From contig JANYEQ010000006.1 in the NCBI GenBank assembly GCA_025363015.1, forward strand, positions 1-64,000: 64,000 nt of DNA, in the 5' to 3' direction. Positions 44,198 to 53,371 of the stretch are shown here, one piece after another (position 1 is the first letter of the stretch; the number at the start of each line of letters is the position of its first letter). Source of the stretch: Bacteroidota bacterium (GTDB taxonomy: Bacteria > Bacteroidota > Bacteroidia > B-17B0 > Aurantibacillaceae). A program made the translations under genes and the position numbers. The notes beneath the pieces are model-generated. The model saw nothing but the letters and a program-made list of their open reading frames with translations. It was not told the origin of the DNA and searched no databases.

Positions 44198-46217
44198 TGT
44201 TAATTTGTATTTTGGTTGGGGATATAAAACTTAATTCGCCATCGGCATTTTCTGCCATTAAAATCATTCCTTGGCTTTCAATACCTTTTATTTTACGAGG
44301 GGCTAAATTAGCTAATAAACATACTTTTTGTCCTATAACGTCTTGCGGCTTGTAATAGGTGGCAATACCACTAACTACAGTACGTGTATCTATACCCGTA
44401 TCTAAGGTAAGCTTTAATAATTTATCTGTTTTTGGAACGACTTCAGCAGCAACAATTGTAGCTGTTCTAATATCCATTTTTGTAAAGTCATCAAAAGTTG
44501 TTTCGACTTTAATTTCTTTTATTGTGGCAGGAATGGCATTATCTAGTTTGCTTTGTTGTAGTTTATTTAGTTGTAATTGAATAGAATCATCTTCTACTTT
44601 TGCAAATAATAATTCTTCTTTATTAATAATGTGTCCGCTATGAATATTAGATGTTTGTAAGGCGGCATTCCAATTTAATGGTTGAATATTTAATAAACCA
44701 AATAGTTTTTTAGATGTAAATGGCAAAAAAGGTTCGGCTAATATTGCCAAATTGCAAGAAATCTGAAGTGCAATATTCATAATGGTTTTAACACGCTCTT
44801 CATCTGTTTTAATAAGCTTCCAAGGTTCTGTTTCTGCTAAATATTTATTTCCAATTCGGGCAACATTCATCCATTCGGTAATGGCTTCTCTAAATTTAAA
44901 TTGCTCAATGGCTTTACTAATTTTTTGAGGAGCGCTTGCCAATTCCTCTAGGGTTAGTAAATCTTCTTTGGTATAATTTGTAGCAATTGGCACTTTGCCT
45001 TCGTAAAATTTATGCGTTAAAACTAATGTTCTATTTATAAAATTTCCAAAAATAGCCACCAACTCACTATTGTTTTTTGTTTGAAAATCTTTCCACGTAA
45101 AATCATTATCCTTTGTTTCTGGTGCATTAGCGCACAACGTGTAACGCAATACATCTTGCTGTCCTTTAAATTCTTGTAAATACTCGTGTAACCATACTGC
45201 CCAATTGCGTGAGGTAGAGATTTTATCCCCTTCTAAATTTAAAAATTCGTTTGCAGGAACGTTATCTGCTAATATAAATTCGCCATGTTCCATTAACATC
45301 GCTGGAAAAATAATGCAGTGAAATACAATATTATCCTTTCCAATAAAATGTATTAAACGGCTATCATCTTTTTTCCAATAATCTTCCCAATTATTTGGCA
45401 ACAACTCTTTTGTAGCGCTAATGTAGCCAATAGGCGCATCAAACCAAACATACAATACTTTTCCATCTGCGCCCTTTATTGGAACGGCGACACCCCAATC
45501 CAAATCACGTGTCATGGCTCTTGGTTGTAATCCATCACCACTTTCTATCCAACTCCTACATTGCCCATAAACATTGGCTTTCCAATCTTTATGTTGTTCA
45601 ATATATTCTTTTATTTTGGGTTGTAATTTATCTAAAGGCAAAAACCAATTTTTTGTTTCTTTTAAAATTGGTTTGTTGCCACTTAACGTCGACTTTGGGT
45701 TTATTAAATCTGTAGCGTTTAAAGTGCTACCACATTTTTCGCATTGGTCGCCATAAGCATTGGGGTTAGCGCACTTTGGACAGGTGCCCGTAATGTATCT
45801 ATCTGCTAAAAATTGGTTTGCTGTCTCATCAAAATACTGTTCGGTAATTTGTTCGGTAAAACTACCTTTATTGTATAAAGTACTAAAAAAATCAGAAGCA
45901 GTTTGATGATGAATTTTAGAGGAAGTGCGCGAATAAACATCAAACGAAATACCAAATTCATTAAAGGCATCGCCCATAATTTTATGATATTTATCTACCA
46001 CTTGTTGTGGTGTACTATTTTCTTTTTTAGCCTTAATAGTAATTGGCACACCATGCTCATCACTTCCACAAACAAATTTTACATCGTGGCCAATACTTCG
46101 TAAATATCTTACATAAATATCGGCTGGTAAATAGCAACCAGCCAAATGCCCTATATGAACAGGCCCGTTGGCATAGGGTAAAGCTGCGGTAACAAGCGTA
46201 CGTTTATATTTTGTCAT
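44178..46217 (-). CDS. metG: Methionine-tRNA ligase
   Basis: This 679-residue class I synthetase charges tRNA-Met. The HIGH motif is PVHIGHLAG (residues about 19-27), the zinc knuckle [17 protein letters not shown] lies in the connective peptide (about 144-160), and the KMSKS loop is [13 protein letters not shown]. The C-terminal 100 residues are a tRNA-binding (Trbp111/EMAP) domain ([28 protein letters not shown] ... [18 protein letters not shown]). All parts are complete. The upstream region is shared with the HNH-like gene's promoter. Confidence 0.97.
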   Translation of the reverse strand: MTKYKRTLVTAALPYANGPVHIGHLAGCYLPADIYVRYLRSIGHDVKFVCGSDEHGVPITIKAKKENSTPQQVVDKYHKIMGDAFNEFGISFDVYSRTSSKIHHQTASDFFSTLYNKGSFTEQITEQYFDETANQFLADRYITGTCPKCANPNAYGDQCEKCGSTLNATDLINPKSTLSGNKPILKETKNWFLPLDKLQPKIKEYIEQHKDWKANVYGQCRSWIESGDGLQPRAMTRDLDWGVAVPIKGADGKVLYVWFDAPIGYISATKELLPNNWEDYWKKDDSRLIHFIGKDNIVFHCIIFPAMLMEHGEFILADNVPANEFLNLEGDKISTSRNWAVWLHEYLQEFKGQQDVLRYTLCANAPETKDNDFTWKDFQTKNNSELVAIFGNFINRTLVLTHKFYEGKVPIATNYTKEDLLTLEELASAPQKISKAIEQFKFREAITEWMNVARIGNKYLAETEPWKLIKTDEERVKTIMNIALQISCNLAILAEPFLPFTSKKLFGLLNIQPLNWNAALQTSNIHSGHIINKEELLFAKVEDDSIQLQLNKLQQSKLDNAIPATIKEIKVETTFDDFTKMDIRTATIVAAEVVPKTDKLLKLTLDTGIDTRTVVSGIATYYKPQDVIGQKVCLLANLAPRKIKGIESQGMILMAENADGELSFISPTKIQINNGSEVK

Positions 46218-46259
46218 ATTATTAAATTACAAATTGTTGGTTTAAAATTATACTAACGG

Positions 46260-46292
46260 TTTGCAGTTATGTAATTTATAATGTTAATTTTG
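46260..46292 (+). promoter_or_regulatory. Promoter of the HNH-like gene (TTTG-N21-TAATTTTG)
   Basis: TTTG (46260-46263) and TAATTTTG (46285-46292) are 21 bases apart and match the Bacteroidota consensus. The predicted start near 46298 gives a leader of about 25 bases before the ATG at 46324. Confidence 0.65.
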
Positions 46293-46323
46293 TATAAAGA
46301 TAGTATAAAAATTATATTTAACG

Positions 46324-47055
46324 ATGGGTAAAAATAACGAAATTTGGAAATCGGTTTTGGTAAATTCTAAAAAAACAAATTTACCTTTAATAGTTTCTTC
46401 TAGTGGACTTTACGGTATTAAAAAGCCAAAAGGCGAGGTAGAAGTGCGCGTTAAGAAAATTAAAAATGGCAATGTCCGCCATAAAATAAGAGTTGGCAAA
46501 ACAGCATATTCATTATCCCTTGCAAAAATTGTAGCCACAGCATTTGTCAAAAAATCAAACGCTAAACAAAGTATGATTATTCACAAAGATTATGATTATA
46601 CAAATAATAGCGCCAGTAATTTAAAATGGGTAACACCTAAAGAACACAGAGCACACAGTAATAAAAGTCCAAATACATTATTAGCACGCAAAAAAAAGGC
46701 ATTTACCAAAAGTGTACACAACAGGGTATTAAATGAAAAAAGCGTTGTTGAATTAAAAAAAATGATTTGGGATCCAAAACGTAATTTATCTTATGCGCAA
46801 CTGGCCAAAAAATTTGGTGTATCGCAAATGCAAATTTATCGCATAAAAAGCGGAGAAATTTGGTTTCATGTAAAAGTTGAAAATGAACCTTTAAATGCAC
46901 GCTACGAAGAGAATTTAAAAAACATTGCTTACCAACAAAAAAATAAGTTGTTAAACAAAAAAGATATTAAAAAGAAAGATAAAGATGTAAAGGGTTTGAA
47001 GGACAAAAAGAAAAAAGATAAAAAAAGAAAAAAACTAAAAAAGAAAAAACACTAA
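46324..47055 (+). CDS. HNH/NUMOD-type DNA-binding protein with lysine-rich tail
   Basis: The protein has 243 residues. The N-terminus resembles a NUMOD4 module (EIWKSVLVN ... SSSGLYGIKKPKGEVEV), followed by an HNH-like segment at about 86-105 (IIHKDYDYTNNSASNLKWVT, preceded by SLAKIVATAF). These are the parts of phage and intron HNH endonucleases, but the first residue of the usual N-H pair is Ile here. Next comes a helix-turn-helix (about 139-180, LSYAQLAKKFGVSQMQIYRIKSGEIW). The last 40 residues are almost all Lys and Asp. It could be a nuclease or a domesticated DNA-binding protein. The stop overlaps the LD-carboxypeptidase start by 1 base. Confidence 0.72.
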   Translation: MGKNNEIWKSVLVNSKKTNLPLIVSSSGLYGIKKPKGEVEVRVKKIKNGNVRHKIRVGKTAYSLSLAKIVATAFVKKSNAKQSMIIHKDYDYTNNSASNLKWVTPKEHRAHSNKSPNTLLARKKKAFTKSVHNRVLNEKSVVELKKMIWDPKRNLSYAQLAKKFGVSQMQIYRIKSGEIWFHVKVENEPLNARYEENLKNIAYQQKNKLLNKKDIKKKDKDVKGLKDKKKKDKKRKKLKKKKH

Positions 47056-47948
47056 TGATTGTGCCACCCTATTTAATAAAAGGTGATACCATACTAGTTA
47101 TTGGTACCGCAAGAGCAAGAAACAAAGAGCTACTATTGCCGGCTTTTGCTATTTTAAAAAATTGGGGATTAGTTGTTGAAATTGGGGAAAACCTTTTTAA
47201 AACACATCATCAATTTGCAGGAACTGATGCGGAACGAACACACGATTTGCAATGGGCCATAAATCATAAAGGTGCAAAAGCCATTTTAATTGCGGGCGGA
47301 GGTTATGGTACTTTAAGAATAATTGATTCCGTAAACTTTTCTCCCTTAAAAAAACATCCTAAATGGTTGATTGGTTATAGCGATACCACTGTTATTCACA
47401 GCCGATTACAAAAATTAAACATTGCCTGTATTCATGGCACAATGGCGTTTCAGTTTCCTAAAAACAAAATAGCTACAACTTCTATAAAAAAATTATTATT
47501 TAACGAAGCTGTAAATTATTTTATACCAAAAAATAAATTGAACAAAATAGGTACTGCCCAAGCTCAAATTGTTGGAGGGAATTTATCTTTACTATATGCG
47601 TTAAGTGGGAGTATTGATGATTTAAACACAAAAAATAAAATTTTATTTATAGAAGATTTAGACGAGCAATTATATCATATTGATAGAATGATGTTGCAAT
47701 TAAAACGTAGTGGAAAGTTAAAAAACATTAAAGGACTTATTGTTGGTGGTATGAGTGACATGAAGGATAATGCTATACCATTTGGAAAAACAGCTGAAGA
47801 AATTATTTTAGATACTGTAAAAGAATATAATTACCCTGTTTGTTTTGGTTTTCCTTCAGGACATATTGAAAAAAATATGGCTATTTACATAGGAAAAACA
47901 GCTAGCCTGTTGGTTGAAAAAAACAAAGTACAATTTAATTACCTATAA
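47055..47948 (+). CDS. LD-carboxypeptidase (peptidase S66)
   Basis: This 297-residue serine peptidase of family S66 trims L,D-bonds of murein tetrapeptides during recycling. The nucleophile is S109 in IGYSDTTVI, with the oxyanion text GGGYGTLR (81-88) before it. The partner Glu and His lie in FIEDLDEQLYHIDRM and GFPSGHIEKNMAIYIG. It begins on the last base of the HNH-like stop and is followed after 1 base by the hydrolase gene. Confidence 0.92.
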   Translation: MIVPPYLIKGDTILVIGTARARNKELLLPAFAILKNWGLVVEIGENLFKTHHQFAGTDAERTHDLQWAINHKGAKAILIAGGGYGTLRIIDSVNFSPLKKHPKWLIGYSDTTVIHSRLQKLNIACIHGTMAFQFPKNKIATTSIKKLLFNEAVNYFIPKNKLNKIGTAQAQIVGGNLSLLYALSGSIDDLNTKNKILFIEDLDEQLYHIDRMMLQLKRSGKLKNIKGLIVGGMSDMKDNAIPFGKTAEEIILDTVKEYNYPVCFGFPSGHIEKNMAIYIGKTASLLVEKNKVQFNYL

Positions 47949-47949
47949 T

Positions 47950-48744
47950 ATGATTTGCAAAACCATAGACAATTTAGATGTTTATTACGACGTGCAAGGC
48001 AACTTGCAAGGTCAAGAGACGTTGGTATTTTTAAACGGGCTAACACAATCTACCGTATCGTGGTACTTTGTATTGCCCTATTTTAAAGAAAAATATAAAC
48101 TTATTTTAATTGATTTTATTTTTCAGGGGCAAAGTGCCAAAAATGCGGATTGGCGAAATTTTGATACACACGCACAAGACGTTAGTACCATTCTAAACAT
48201 TGAAAAAATTAATAAAGCCACCGTTATCGGCTTGTCCTATGGTAGTTTGGTGGCCCAGCATTTTGCGGTTTTATATCCGCAACAATTAAATAAATTAATA
48301 TTAGTATCAACCTTTGCTCATAAAACGCCTTATTACGAGGCGATTGAGTTAAGTTGGTGGCGCGCCTTAGAGTTTGGTGGCTACAATTTAATGTTAGATA
48401 TTATGTTGCCCAGTGTACTAAGCGAAAATTATTTTTCGAAACCGATAATACCTATTGAGTTAATGAAAGAATCTCGTAAGGATTTAAATCAAAATAAAGA
48501 CGCTATTTTTAATTTGATGCGTGCTACTAAAGAGCGAAAAGATTTTAGAAAAGAGTTAGAAAAAATTACTGCACAAACGCTTATTATACAGGGCGAGAAA
48601 GACTTATTGCTGCCAGTACATTTGGCAAATGAAGTACATTTACATATTAAAAACTCTAAATTCGAAATTATAAAAAGTGCTGGTCATACTTTAAATTTAG
48701 AGCATGTGCCCGAAGTATGCAAACACATTATTAATTTTTTATAA
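47950..48744 (+). CDS. Alpha/beta hydrolase
   Basis: The 264 residues fold as an alpha/beta hydrolase: oxyanion loop FLNGLTQS, nucleophile elbow GLSYGS with S96, acid in GEKDLLLP and histidine in GHTLNLEH. Substrate cannot be inferred; the closest style is 3-oxoadipate enol-lactonase/BioH-like esterases. The frame is open from 47914, but that start lies inside the previous gene. The ATG at 47950, 1 base after its stop, is used. Confidence 0.87.
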   Translation: MICKTIDNLDVYYDVQGNLQGQETLVFLNGLTQSTVSWYFVLPYFKEKYKLILIDFIFQGQSAKNADWRNFDTHAQDVSTILNIEKINKATVIGLSYGSLVAQHFAVLYPQQLNKLILVSTFAHKTPYYEAIELSWWRALEFGGYNLMLDIMLPSVLSENYFSKPIIPIELMKESRKDLNQNKDAIFNLMRATKERKDFRKELEKITAQTLIIQGEKDLLLPVHLANEVHLHIKNSKFEIIKSAGHTLNLEHVPEVCKHIINFL

Positions 48745-48746
48745 TT

Positions 48747-49622
48747 TTGAATAAATTATTATATATTATTTTTTTTATTTCAACACTTACAGCACAAACG
48801 CTGCCATTTAAAACTGGCACAAAGTGGGGTATAAAGCAATCAGATAAAATAATTATTAATGCGGTATACGATACAGTTTTAAATTTTGATATTAATACTA
48901 AGGCCTGTTTAGCTTGTAATAAAACGAAAATTGCCTCAACTAATAAATTTATAAAGGCATTTACAACCGTTTACACGTGTAACTATTTAAATTTTAATAA
49001 CAAACCCTTAAGCATAAAAACTGACACTAAAGATACGTGCAGTGTTTTTTCGTTAAGTAAAAATAGCGCTAAAGAATTGTATGATAATACAAACTATTTT
49101 ATTGTTACGCATAAAAGTAAAAAATATTTAATTGATAAAAATTTTAATCAAATTACTTTTAATGGCTATCACAACATAGCTTTTAGTAGCGAACCAAATT
49201 TTTTAATTGTAGAAGAAAAACAAATAACTGGACAAATATTAACTGGCTTAATTAATTTAAAAGAAAAAATAATAATTGATTTTAATTACTCTGGCATAAA
49301 AATAAACACAACCGACTCTTTAATAATTACCTGTACAAGTGGCATTAATGCGGGGATAAACGACGATGTGTATGATTATTATGGAAAAAAAATAAATAGT
49401 TTTAGGCGACATATAGATTTAGCTACAAAAAAATTTATTATTCACAAAATTTTTGAACCTAACGAATATTATATTGTTTATAACATAAATACTAAAGCTG
49501 AAAAAATATTAAATGCTACCGAAGTTAAATTACAAAACTCAAATGAATTATTAATTAAACTAAAAAACGAATGGCTTGTTTACGATTTAAATAGCGGGGA
49601 AATAAAACCATTACCAAAATAA
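48747..49622 (+). CDS. Exported WG-repeat-like protein of unknown function
   Basis: This 291-residue protein starts at TTG (MNKLLYIIFFISTLTAQ) with a signal peptide of about 17 residues. The opening KTGTKWGIKQSDKIIINAVYDTV and later GLINLKEKIIIDFNYSGI resemble degenerate WG repeats, which form beta propeller-like or sheet structures of unknown role. Four cysteines lie in the first 90 residues. It begins 2 bases after the hydrolase stop and ends the four-gene HNH operon. Confidence 0.65.
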   Translation: MNKLLYIIFFISTLTAQTLPFKTGTKWGIKQSDKIIINAVYDTVLNFDINTKACLACNKTKIASTNKFIKAFTTVYTCNYLNFNNKPLSIKTDTKDTCSVFSLSKNSAKELYDNTNYFIVTHKSKKYLIDKNFNQITFNGYHNIAFSSEPNFLIVEEKQITGQILTGLINLKEKIIIDFNYSGIKINTTDSLIITCTSGINAGINDDVYDYYGKKINSFRRHIDLATKKFIIHKIFEPNEYYIVYNINTKAEKILNATEVKLQNSNELLIKLKNEWLVYDLNSGEIKPLPK

Positions 49623-49646
49623 AAAAGCCTTAAACTTATATATGGT

Positions 49647-50648
49647 TTATGTTACTTGTTGTAGTTTTAAAGTTAAATCAACCAAGCGATTGCTATAACC
49701 CCATTCATTATCGTACCAACCAATAATTTTTACTAAGTTGCCTACAATGCTTGTAAATTCCGCATCGTATAAAACACTATGTGGATTGCCAATAACATCT
49801 ACACTTACAATTGGGTCTTCGGTATATTCTAAAATACCTTTTAAATGTGTTTGTGCCGCCAATTTATACGCAGTATTTATCTGTTCAACACTTGGAGCTT
49901 TAGTTAGTACACAGGTGATATCCGTAAGCGAGCCATCGGGCACAGGCACACGCATACCACAACCTCCTATTTTACCTTCTAGTTGTGGGAATATTTTTGT
50001 AATTGCTTTGGCCGCCCCTGTTGAAGTAGGGATAATGCTTAACGCAGCTGCCCTTGCTCGTCGTAAATCTTTGTGTGGGGCATCGTGTATGCGTTGGTCA
50101 TTGGTATAGGAGTGTACGGTTGTAATATAAGCCTCTTCAATACCAAATTGCTCTAATACTTTAAGCATTGGCGCAGCACAGTTTGTTGTGCAACTTGCGT
50201 TAGATACAATTATATCTTGTGCATTAAGCAGCGCATCATTTACACCCAACACAATGGTTTTAATATCATCATCTTTTGCTGGAGCGCTTAATATTACTTT
50301 TTTTGCGCCTGCGAATATATGTTTTTTTAAACTTTCATTATCTATAAAAAGACCTGTGCATTCAATGACAATATCAACATTGTTTTCTTTCCAGGGTAAT
50401 AAGGCGGGGTCTTTACTATTTGTAATTTTAATAGTATGTCCATTAACCACTAAATTATTTTGCTGTACACTAATTGTACCATCAAAAGCACGGTGTACGG
50501 AATCGTATTTTAATAAATGCGCCAAGGTAGCGGTATCTGTAACATCATTAATGGCAACAATTTCAATATTAGGATTGTTAATCGCATTTCGAAGATACAT
50601 TCTACCTATTCTTCCAAAACCGTTTATGGCTACTTTTATTTTTTTCAT
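49647..50648 (-). CDS. gap: Glyceraldehyde-3-phosphate dehydrogenase, type I
   Basis: This 333-residue glycolytic enzyme is complete. The NAD-binding loop is INGFGRIGR (8-16), the catalytic cysteine is C153 in SNASCTTNCAAP, the paired histidine lies in TTVHSYTNDQ, and the phosphate-binding S-loop and WYDNEWGYSNR near the end are present. The aspartate after the second strand of the Rossmann fold (AINDVTD) indicates NAD rather than NADP. Transcribed alone; convergent with the WG-like gene. Confidence 0.97.
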   Translation of the reverse strand: MKKIKVAINGFGRIGRMYLRNAINNPNIEIVAINDVTDTATLAHLLKYDSVHRAFDGTISVQQNNLVVNGHTIKITNSKDPALLPWKENNVDIVIECTGLFIDNESLKKHIFAGAKKVILSAPAKDDDIKTIVLGVNDALLNAQDIIVSNASCTTNCAAPMLKVLEQFGIEEAYITTVHSYTNDQRIHDAPHKDLRRARAAALSIIPTSTGAAKAITKIFPQLEGKIGGCGMRVPVPDGSLTDITCVLTKAPSVEQINTAYKLAAQTHLKGILEYTEDPIVSVDVIGNPHSVLYDAEFTSIVGNLVKIIGWYDNEWGYSNRLVDLTLKLQQVT

Positions 50649-50723
50649 TAAATTTTATTTTAATTGTATTAACTAAATTTTGTAAAAAATGCTACTCAGC
50701 AAATTGGTATTTGGTATAAAAAA

Positions 50724-51725
50724 CTAAAGTCCTTTTGAGGTCTCTTGCTCAAAAGTACTGGCAGTAATAGGTTGTTTATCTCTAAAATATGAAATGCCCC
50801 CCCAATTAAAAATTTTCTTTTCATATACCCACGCTTCTTGGTCGCGAACAACTACGCGCTTAATAATTATTATCCCATCGCCTTCTATTTTTTCTTCGGT
50901 AACCCCAGGTTTGTATTTTAGCAATAAATCATTAATTTTTTTTTCAATTATTTTTTTACTTACGGTAGCATCAGCTACTAAAATGTTTAATTTAATATCG
51001 TTTTTTATTTCATTTTTTTTTGTATTGGCTTTAGCTGAAGCAATTTTTTTAGATTCTAATTCCAATTTTTTTAACATTTCATTTTCAAATGCTAATCGTT
51101 CTTCCAGCATCTTTTTTTCTTCGGCTAGCTTATCCGTTTCGGCTTTTTGATTCGCTAGTTTTTGTGCCTCTAATTGCTGAGCTTTATTTTTTTGAAGCGC
51201 TAATCGTATAGCATCTCTTTCGGCCTTTTTAATTTCTTTCATTGCCGCAATCATATCGTTTAAATAATATTTATCGTAATCAATATTATCTTTTTTACTA
51301 TTATAAAAATATTTATTTACGGGTTGATTAAACAATGAGTAGTCCACACCTTCGTAATATTTAAACAAATCTACATTTGCTTCAATAATAGGAAATTTAT
51401 TTTTTGCTTTATCTGCCGGAATTCCTGTGGTACTTATGCTAAAGTATTTTTTTACATAATCTTTTTTGGTAACCGAAATAATATAATCGCCACCCAAAGG
51501 AAGATAAACATTATAACTTCCGTCCTTATCCGTTTTAAACGAGGTGAGCACTTTACCGTTTTGAATTACTTGCACAATGGCTTCAGAGAGGTTAACATTA
51601 TCGTTAGATATTTTGCCTTCAAAATCAACTGTAACATCTTGTGAAAAACTGTAATTAAAACAAAATAATAAAGCTAAAATTAGACTTATTTTTTTTATAA
51701 ATATGTGATAAAGTTTAATGTGCAT
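50724..51725 (-). CDS. Exported protein with carboxypeptidase-like domain and coiled coil
   Basis: The 333 residues are a signal peptide (ending NYSFSQ, about 29), a carboxypeptidase-regulatory-like Ig fold (about 32-115, SNDNVNLSEAIVQVIQNGKVLTSFKTDKDGSYNVYLP), then a long Lys/Glu/Ala-rich coiled coil (about 165-250). The C-terminal globular part contains DGIIIIKRVVVRDQEAWVYEKKIFNWGGISYFRD. I recognise the layout from other Bacteroidota but no function. A cell-envelope scaffold is likely. It stands alone on the minus strand between gap and the hemoglobin. Confidence 0.72.
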   Translation of the reverse strand: MHIKLYHIFIKKISLILALLFCFNYSFSQDVTVDFEGKISNDNVNLSEAIVQVIQNGKVLTSFKTDKDGSYNVYLPLGGDYIISVTKKDYVKKYFSISTTGIPADKAKNKFPIIEANVDLFKYYEGVDYSLFNQPVNKYFYNSKKDNIDYDKYYLNDMIAAMKEIKKAERDAIRLALQKNKAQQLEAQKLANQKAETDKLAEEKKMLEERLAFENEMLKKLELESKKIASAKANTKKNEIKNDIKLNILVADATVSKKIIEKKINDLLLKYKPGVTEEKIEGDGIIIIKRVVVRDQEAWVYEKKIFNWGGISYFRDKQPITASTFEQETSKGL

Positions 51726-51829
51726 TTAGTATAACAAAGGTAGTTATTATACGTAATTATTAGGTTATGTGGTTTTAAATTATGCACAAAAATGTGTTAA
51801 AACTAATACTAAATTGATTTATTTATAAG

Positions 51830-52189
51830 TTATTCTTCTTTAATTTTTTGCCATTTGCTTTTAAATGTATGTGTTAGCACTGTAGCGCGTTGTTTTGCCA
51901 ACTCGGCTTTTTCGCCTTCAAATAACTCGTTAATAGTAGCAATAAATGTATTTAGCCAAATATTAAATTGGTGAAGTTTTATAGGTAAGTGAACATGTTT
52001 GTCAAATACATTTGTTTTATAACCCTCTTCATCTAACAATATAAAACTCCAAAAGTGTACAATTTGTGGTACATGACTTTTAAAATCAATACCTTCAAAC
52101 ACCGTCTTCATTTCGAGATTTTGAAGTAATTTATCGTAAAAAGTATTTATAAGTAATTCAATGTCTTTCTTAATGGTAATATCTTTCAT
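51830..52189 (-). CDS. Group III truncated hemoglobin
   Basis: This 119-residue protein has a truncated 2-over-2 globin fold. The proximal (F8) histidine is H73 in LPIKLHQFNIWL, the B10 tyrosine is Y18 (NTFYDKLL), and HFWSFILLDEEGY before it is the typical group III text. Such proteins bind oxygen or NO and may handle NO stress or ligand transfer. It is monocistronic between two hairpins. Confidence 0.87.
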   Translation of the reverse strand: MKDITIKKDIELLINTFYDKLLQNLEMKTVFEGIDFKSHVPQIVHFWSFILLDEEGYKTNVFDKHVHLPIKLHQFNIWLNTFIATINELFEGEKAELAKQRATVLTHTFKSKWQKIKEE

Positions 52190-52230
52190 ATTGCTGTTTT
52201 ACTGAAGATTATACTTTAGTGATACTTACA

Positions 52231-52264
52231 AAAAAACCTTCTTAAAAAATTAAGAAGGTTTTTT
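52231..52264. terminator. Strong bidirectional terminator after the DksA-like gene
   Basis: Perfect 15-base arms, AAAAAACCTTCTTAA (52231-52245) and TTAAGAAGGTTTTTT (52250-52264), enclose a 4-base loop, with A- and T-tracts on both sides. It ends transcription of ileS / DksA-like, 23 bases past the stop. Confidence 0.9.
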
Positions 52265-52287
52265 TGTTCGCTTATTTTTTTAAATAA

Positions 52288-53370
52288 TTACTGATTTAAT
52301 TTAGCATCAATACCCAAAGTAGCATGAGGCACAGAACGTAAACGTTCTTTTGGAATTAATTTGCCCGTTACACGACAAATACCATAGGTTTTATTTTCAA
52401 TACGCACTAAGGCATTTTTTAAATTAACAATGTATTTTTCTTGGCGTTGGGCTAATTGAGCAGTTTCTTCTTTACTCATTACATCGCTTCCATCTTCTAG
52501 TAATTTAAATGATGGAGAGGTGTCGTCGGTACCGTGATCATCCTCATTACTAAGTGTTTGTTTTAATAAATCGTAATCGGTTTGTGCTTCTTTTAGTTTA
52601 CCTAAAATTAATGCTTTAAACTCCGCTAATTCTTTATCAGCATAACGGCTACGTTTATCATCAGTATTTATAAATGGTTTTGGAGCTGCCTCTAAACTTT
52701 TTTTAATTAAAACTCTATTGATATCTATTTGTAATGGGCGATTGCGAATATAGGCTTCCATACTTCCGCCGCTTGATTTACCGTCATTTTTTTTGCGACG
52801 GCCACGGCCACGTTTTTCAGGAACCTCGTCTTCATCTTCATCAATTTCTGGTGGTCCAGCACCTTCTAAATCAACTAATCCAACTTCATCTAATTCTACA
52901 TCAGCAACAATATCGTCATCTTCGTTTTTTTCGTAATCGTCTTTTACATCCACATCACTATCATCATCTTCTTCGGCTGGCAAATCATCATCTTCTGAAT
53001 CATCTCCCTTTTTGCCTTTTTTACTTGATTTTTTTGATTTTTTACCAGGTTTAGCGCCTTTTTTAGCTATGGCATCAATTGGTTTACTTGCTATTTTTAC
53101 AATTGACTTGGTTACTTTTTTTGGTTCTTCTTTTTTCTTAGCAACGGGTTTAGTTACTTTTTTTGGTGCAGATTTTGTCAATTTTTTATCTATTTTTTTA
53201 GCAACAGGTTTTGCTGTTACTTTTTTAGTAGCAGGTTTTGGTGCGGGTTTACTTATTTTTTTTGCAGGCTTCGCCACAACCTTTTTTGCTACAGGTTTAC
53301 TTACTTTTTTTGCTGATTTTGCAACAGGCTTGGCTTTTGCAATCTTTTTTTTATCTATTTTTTTAGCCAT
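52288..53370 (-). CDS. TraR/DksA-like protein fused to a histone-like tail and an acidic domain
   Basis: The protein has 360 residues. Residues 1 to about 120 are Lys/Ala/Pro repeats (AKPVAKSAKKVSKPVAKK and similar) like histone H1 or AlgP tails. About 121-190 is almost all Asp and Glu. About 205-360 is a DksA/TraR-type coiled coil and end domain (EFKALILGKLKEAQTDYDLLKQTL ... YGICRVTGKLIPKERLRSVPHAT). As in most Bacteroidota relatives, only one of the four zinc cysteines remains (CRVTG). Typical family members have about 125-130 residues, so the tail is an addition. It starts 1 base after the ileS stop. Confidence 0.87.
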   Translation of the reverse strand: MAKKIDKKKIAKAKPVAKSAKKVSKPVAKKVVAKPAKKISKPAPKPATKKVTAKPVAKKIDKKLTKSAPKKVTKPVAKKKEEPKKVTKSIVKIASKPIDAIAKKGAKPGKKSKKSSKKGKKGDDSEDDDLPAEEDDDSDVDVKDDYEKNEDDDIVADVELDEVGLVDLEGAGPPEIDEDEDEVPEKRGRGRRKKNDGKSSGGSMEAYIRNRPLQIDINRVLIKKSLEAAPKPFINTDDKRSRYADKELAEFKALILGKLKEAQTDYDLLKQTLSNEDDHGTDDTSPSFKLLEDGSDVMSKEETAQLAQRQEKYIVNLKNALVRIENKTYGICRVTGKLIPKERLRSVPHATLGIDAKLNQ

Positions 53371-53371
53371 G

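Noticed and set aside
51735-51742. TACCTTTG as promoter of the coiled-coil surface protein
   Set aside because: The -7 word is perfect, but it would place the transcript start about 3 bases before the start codon, and no TTG lies upstream.
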